NCBI GenBank assembly: GCA_020635015.1
Contig: JACKAP010000001.1
Span: 62,001-126,000, forward strand
Direction of reading: 5' to 3'
DNA length: 64,000 nucleotides
DNA from: Calditrichia bacterium
GTDB taxonomy: Bacteria > Calditrichota > Calditrichia > RBG-13-44-9 > J075
The position numbers were made by a program, and so were the translations under genes. This document shows positions 60,356-64,000 of this stretch, piece after piece (positions within the stretch are counted from its first letter, which is position 1; every line of letters starts with the position of its first letter). The notes below the pieces were generated by a model. The model was not told where the DNA came from. It searched no databases and saw nothing but the letters and a program-made list of their open reading frames with translations.

Positions 60356-62812
60356 TCATGCTCCTTCCGGGGCATCAATATCCTCTGTGTCGTCCAGCTG
60401 TACTCTTGCCACATCACTTACGCGGGCGCCTTTGTCGATTCTCATAATTCGTACGCCCATGGTATTGCGGCCGATGGTGCTGATATTGCCCACATGCACC
60501 CGCAGGATTACCGCGCTGTCGGTAATCAGCATCAGGTCGTCATCGTCCACCACTTCCATGATCGAGATCAGGCGGCCGGTTTTTTCATTGGCCTTGAAGG
60601 TGATGATCCCTTTTCCGGCGCGGTGGGCAATGCGGTATTCGCGCAGGTCGGTGCGCTTCCCGTAACCGAATTCCGATACTGCCAGCAGGGTGCCTTCCCG
60701 CTTCACCACCACCATGCCGATGACGTAATCGTTCTTGGAGAGCGAGATGCCCTTCACCCCGGCGGCCACCCGGCCCATCTCCCGAACTTCCTTCTCGCTG
60801 AAGCGGATTGCCAGCCCCATGGAGGTCGCCAGGAAGATGTCATTGTCGCCGTCGGTCAACTTGGCTTCGATCAACTGGTCATCGGCATTGATCTTGATGG
60901 CATAGATACCGTCACGGCGGGGATTGCTGAAGGCCATCAGGTTGGTCTTCTTGACCAGCCCTTTACGCGTCGCCATGGTGATGAAGTACTCGTCGCTGAA
61001 CTCCTTCACATTGACGAAGGCGCGGATCTGCTCATTCTTCTCCAACTGGACCATGTTGACGATCGCCCGTCCCTTGGCGGCCTTACCCACCTGGGGAATC
61101 TCATGCACCTTCAACCAGTAGCATTTCCCCTTATCGGTAAAGAACATGATGTAATTATGGGTAGAGGCGATGAAGAGATGCTCGACAAAATCCTGTCCCT
61201 TGGTGGAGGCCCCGCTGCTGCCGCGAGTGTTGCGGTTCTGCCGGCGGTAGCCGCTGACCGGGAAGCGCTTGATATAGCCGTCTTTGGTGATGGTGATGAC
61301 CATATCCTCTTCCGCGATCATGTCCTCAATCGAGAACTCCTCGTAGGTTTTGATGATCTCGGTGCGCCGGGCGTCGCCGTATTTCTCTTTCAGCTCCTCC
61401 AGCTCTTCCTTGATCAGGCGCATCTGCAATTGCTCGCTGGCCAGGATCGCCTTCAGGTGTTCGATGGTTTTGAGGACTTCCCGGTACTCATCTTCGATCT
61501 TTTTCCGCTCCAGGCCGGTCAGCTTCTGCAGGCGCATGTCAAGGATCGCTTTGGCCTGGATCTCGGAGAGCTTGAAATTCTTCATCAGGTTGCTCTGGGC
61601 AGTCTCGACATTGCGCGATTTTTTGATGGTGGCAATGATCTCGTCGATGTTGTCCAGGGCGATCTTCAGGCCTTCCAGGATGTGGGCGCGCTGCTCGGCT
61701 TTATTGAGCAGGAAGCGGGTGCGGCGCAGGATCACCACCAGGCGGTGGTCGATGAAGTGCTGCAGCATCTCCTTCAGCGGCATCACCCGCGGCTGACCGT
61801 TGACCAGGGCGAGGTTGATTACGCCGAAGGTGGTCTGCATTTGGGTGTGCTTGTAGAGCTGGTTGAGCAGCACGGTGGGCTGGGCGTCACGCTTCAGTTC
61901 GATCACCATGCGCATGCCGTCGCGGTCGGATTCGTCGTTGATGTCGGCGATGCCGTCGAGTTTCTTCTCCCGAACCAACTCGGCAATCTTGGTGATCAGC
62001 GAGGCCTTGTTTACCTGATAGGGCAGTTCAGTGACCACGATGCGGTCGCGGCTGTTGCGGGTGTGCTCGATGTTGGCCCGGGCGCGCACGATCAGCTTGC
62101 CCCGGCCGGTTTCGTAAGCTTCCTTGATGCCGGTGACCCCGCAGATGATCCCGGCAGTCGGGAAATCCGGGCCGGAGATATGCTTCATCAATCCCTTGGT
62201 GTCAATCTCCGGGTTATCGATCTGCGCCACCAGAGCATTGACCACCTCGGTCAGGTTGTGCGGGGGAATATTGGTGGCCATCCCCACCGCGATCCCGGAA
62301 GCGCCGTTACACATCATGCTGGGAAACACCGTGGGCAGCACCACCGGTTCCTGCAGCGTTTCATCGAAGTTGGCCCGGAAATCAACCGTATCCTTATCGA
62401 GGTCGCGCAGGATCTCGTTGGAGATGCGCGACAGGCGTACTTCGGTATAACGCATCGCCGCAGCGGAGTCGCCGTCGATCGAGCCGAAGTTGCCCTGGCC
62501 GTCCACCAGGGGATAGCGCAGTGAGAAATCCTGCACCATGCGCACGATGGTGTCATATACCGCCGAGTCGCCGTGGGGGTGATACTTCCCCAGCACTTCC
62601 CCGACGATACGGGCACTCTTTTTATAGGGGCGGTTGAAAAACATGCCCAATTCCGACATCCCGAACAGCACCCGCCGGTGCACCGGCTTCAGGCCGTCGC
62701 GCACATCCGGCAGCGCCCGGGAGACGATCACCGACATGGAATAGTCGAGATATGAATTACGCATCTCCTGCTCAATATCCAGCGGCACGATGCGTTGTCT
62801 TTGTAGTTCCAT
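60356..62812 (-). CDS. gyrA: DNA gyrase subunit A
   Basis: The 818-aa subunit has the catalytic Tyr122 (AAAMRYTEV) and a quinolone region with S83 and D87 in the same numbering as E. coli (YHPHGDSAVYDTIV), so no classical resistance change is seen. The C-terminal six-bladed domain is complete. The GyrA-box position (about 525-531) reads QNRNTRG instead of the QRRGGKG type, which is unusual because this loop is needed for DNA wrapping. It starts 33 bp after gyrB, so the pair forms an operon. Confidence 0.95.
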   Translation of the reverse strand: MELQRQRIVPLDIEQEMRNSYLDYSMSVIVSRALPDVRDGLKPVHRRVLFGMSELGMFFNRPYKKSARIVGEVLGKYHPHGDSAVYDTIVRMVQDFSLRYPLVDGQGNFGSIDGDSAAAMRYTEVRLSRISNEILRDLDKDTVDFRANFDETLQEPVVLPTVFPSMMCNGASGIAVGMATNIPPHNLTEVVNALVAQIDNPEIDTKGLMKHISGPDFPTAGIICGVTGIKEAYETGRGKLIVRARANIEHTRNSRDRIVVTELPYQVNKASLITKIAELVREKKLDGIADINDESDRDGMRMVIELKRDAQPTVLLNQLYKHTQMQTTFGVINLALVNGQPRVMPLKEMLQHFIDHRLVVILRRTRFLLNKAEQRAHILEGLKIALDNIDEIIATIKKSRNVETAQSNLMKNFKLSEIQAKAILDMRLQKLTGLERKKIEDEYREVLKTIEHLKAILASEQLQMRLIKEELEELKEKYGDARRTEIIKTYEEFSIEDMIAEEDMVITITKDGYIKRFPVSGYRRQNRNTRGSSGASTKGQDFVEHLFIASTHNYIMFFTDKGKCYWLKVHEIPQVGKAAKGRAIVNMVQLEKNEQIRAFVNVKEFSDEYFITMATRKGLVKKTNLMAFSNPRRDGIYAIKINADDQLIEAKLTDGDNDIFLATSMGLAIRFSEKEVREMGRVAAGVKGISLSKNDYVIGMVVVKREGTLLAVSEFGYGKRTDLREYRIAHRAGKGIITFKANEKTGRLISIMEVVDDDDLMLITDSAVILRVHVGNISTIGRNTMGVRIMRIDKGARVSDVARVQLDDTEDIDAPEGA

Positions 62813-62845
62813 CCGATTGGGTTCCTTTTGCTAGATCTTTAGTAT

Positions 62846-64000
62846 TTACACATCCAGATTACGCACATACTTGGCGTTTTTCTCAATAAACTCCCGGCGC
62901 GGCTCCACCTGGTCGCCCATCAGAGTGCTGAAAATATGATCCGCTTCCGCGGCATTGTCCAGCGTCACCTGCATCAGGGTGCGTTTTTCCGGATCCATGG
63001 TGGTATCCCATAACTGTTCCGGGTTCATCTCACCCAACCCTTTGTAGCGCTGCATCTGGATATTGCCGTTGGCCGACCCGTTCTTGGAAAGGCGTTTGAC
63101 GATGTCATCTTTTTCTTCTTCGTCATAGGCATAAGTAGACGACTTCCCGCTCTTGATTTTATAGAGCGGCGGCTGGGCGATGTAGACATTGCCGAACTCC
63201 ACCAGCTCACGCATATAGCGGAAGAAGAAGGTCAGCAGCAGGGTGCGGATGTGGGAGCCGTCAACGTCGGCGTCGGTCATAATGATGATCTTGTGATACC
63301 GCAGCTTCTCCACGTCGAAGTCGCCTTCCCCGATCCCGGTGCCCAGAGCGGTGATGATGGTCTTGATCTCGTCGTTGGAGAGGATCTTGTGCAGGCGAGC
63401 CTTTTCCACATTGAGGATCTTGCCCTTCAGCGGCAGGATGGCCTGGAAGCGCCGGTCGCGCCCCTGCTTGGCCGAGCCGCCGGCCGAGTCACCCTCCACC
63501 AGGTAGATCTCGCACTGGGAGGGATCGCTGATCGAGCAGTCGGCCAGCTTGCCGGGCAGGGCGTTGCTCTCCAGGGCGCTCTTGCGACGGGTCAGCTCCC
63601 GCGCCTTACGGGCTGCTTCCCTGGAGTTGGCGGCGGAGATACATTTTTCAATGATCCGCTTGCCGATGGGAGGATTCTGCTCCAGGAATTCGGAGAGCTT
63701 GTCATTGGTGATGGTTTCGACGATCCCCTTCACTTCCCCGTTGCCGAGCTTGGTCTTGGTCTGGCCTTCGAACTGCGGTTCGGCCACCTTCACGCTGATG
63801 ACTGCGGTCAGCCCTTCCCGGGTATCCTCGCCCTGGATATTGACCTTTTTCAGCAGATTGTTTTTGGCGCCGTAGTTGTTCAGGGTGCGGGTCAGCGCCG
63901 CCTTGAAGCCGCTCAGGTGGGTGCCGCCTTCGATGGTGTTGACATTATTGCAGTAGGTGAAAATGTTTTCGCCGTAAGAACTGTTATAACCGAAAGCGAT
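62846..64000 (-). CDS. gyrB: DNA gyrase subunit B, C-terminal part (runs off the window)
   Basis: The reading frame is open to base 64000, and 384 residues of the C-terminal part are present. The transducer domain is recognisable (IAFGYNSSYGENIFTYCNN, GEDTREGLTAVISVKV), then the TOPRIM catalytic motifs EGDSAGGSAKQ and DADVDGSHI, and the tail PLYKIKSG, QRYKGLGEM, EKRTLMQVTLD. The compact TOPRIM-to-end length lacks the large insertion of proteobacterial GyrB. It pairs with gyrA 33 bp downstream. Confidence 0.95.
   Translation of the reverse strand: MAFGYNSSYGENIFTYCNNVNTIEGGTHLSGFKAALTRTLNNYGAKNNLLKKVNIQGEDTREGLTAVISVKVAEPQFEGQTKTKLGNGEVKGIVETITNDKLSEFLEQNPPIGKRIIEKCISAANSREAARKARELTRRKSALESNALPGKLADCSISDPSQCEIYLVEGDSAGGSAKQGRDRRFQAILPLKGKILNVEKARLHKILSNDEIKTIITALGTGIGEGDFDVEKLRYHKIIIMTDADVDGSHIRTLLLTFFFRYMRELVEFGNVYIAQPPLYKIKSGKSSTYAYDEEEKDDIVKRLSKNGSANGNIQMQRYKGLGEMNPEQLWDTTMDPEKRTLMQVTLDNAAEADHIFSTLMGDQVEPRREFIEKNAKYVRNLDV

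Noticed and set aside
60314..62524. 736-codon open frame antisense to gyrA
   Set aside because: The gyrA frame is unambiguous, and the opposite frame has shadow composition and no domain.
1..64000. tRNA, rRNA, integrase or transposase genes
   Set aside because: I looked for CCA-ending cloverleaf patterns, rRNA motifs and recombinase signatures and found none.

Overview
The window is bacterial chromosome, about 55% GC by eye, with 46 protein genes or gene fragments and no rRNA, tRNA, IS element, prophage or CRISPR. An FCB-group bacterium outside the classical Bacteroidetes (Calditrichota or a KSB1-like candidate phylum) fits best. The clues are a CarboxypepD_reg-type TonB receptor beside a protein with a type IX-like C-terminal sorting domain and a PorV/PorQ-like barrel, DUF5916 and DUF5777 barrels, and ordinary Shine-Dalgarno sites. 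The placement is an inference from gene content, not from a marker phylogeny.

Layout. 1-1060: repeat-rich leader. 1061-8761: outer-membrane/secretion module (TonB receptor, 1136-aa secreted protein, PorV-like barrel). 9036-14093: minus-strand surface and exported-enzyme block (PPP-type phosphatase, kinase-like exported protein, broken nucleotidyltransferase with its small partner, WbqC, sulfotransferase). 14403-17051: DUF5916 barrel. 17129-20219: hrcA, dnaJ and an HhH protein. 20399-22574: haem-lipoprotein-like, YceI and DUF5777 trio. 22785-26913: MYG1-like protein, GAF-SpoIIE phosphatase, K+ channel. 27494-31565: fused iron-sulfur/molybdenum hydroxylase, pentapeptide-repeat protein, xth. 32167-35573: coupled response regulator and two histidine kinases. 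35617-40320: S9 peptidase, NhaD-like antiporter, TatD. 40585-42408: convergent FeeM-like acyltransferase and ThiF-like E1 enzyme. 42979-45727: purF, folK, deoxynucleoside kinase, small membrane protein. 45830-56136: HD-GYP, ALDH7, a 7-TM protein with a hybrid kinase, and a 1117-aa multi-PAS hybrid kinase. 56346-64000: pteridine-reductase-like SDR, mtnA, TPR lipoprotein, rex, gyrA and partial gyrB.

Working together. The window is rich in signalling: six proteins with receiver, kinase, HD-GYP or PP2C domains. Housekeeping genes sit in short coupled runs (purF-folK-dNK, gyrB-gyrA, hrcA-dnaJ). Rex and HrcA are the recognisable transcription regulators.

The most unusual content is between the genes. 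Nearly every gap over 150 bp holds short-period, often heptanucleotide, repeats. Many are arranged as a left arm and its reverse complement. Two sets (71-350; 10324-10480 with 23739-23812) are arrays of tiny palindromes whose arms covary and whose loops are almost all GNA or GNNA closed by C-G, the loop types known for exceptional stability in DNA. Some repeats touch genes: one ends a nucleotidyltransferase gene, one supplies a kinase stop codon, and a perfect ten-copy heptamer sits in the promoter region of wbqC-like.
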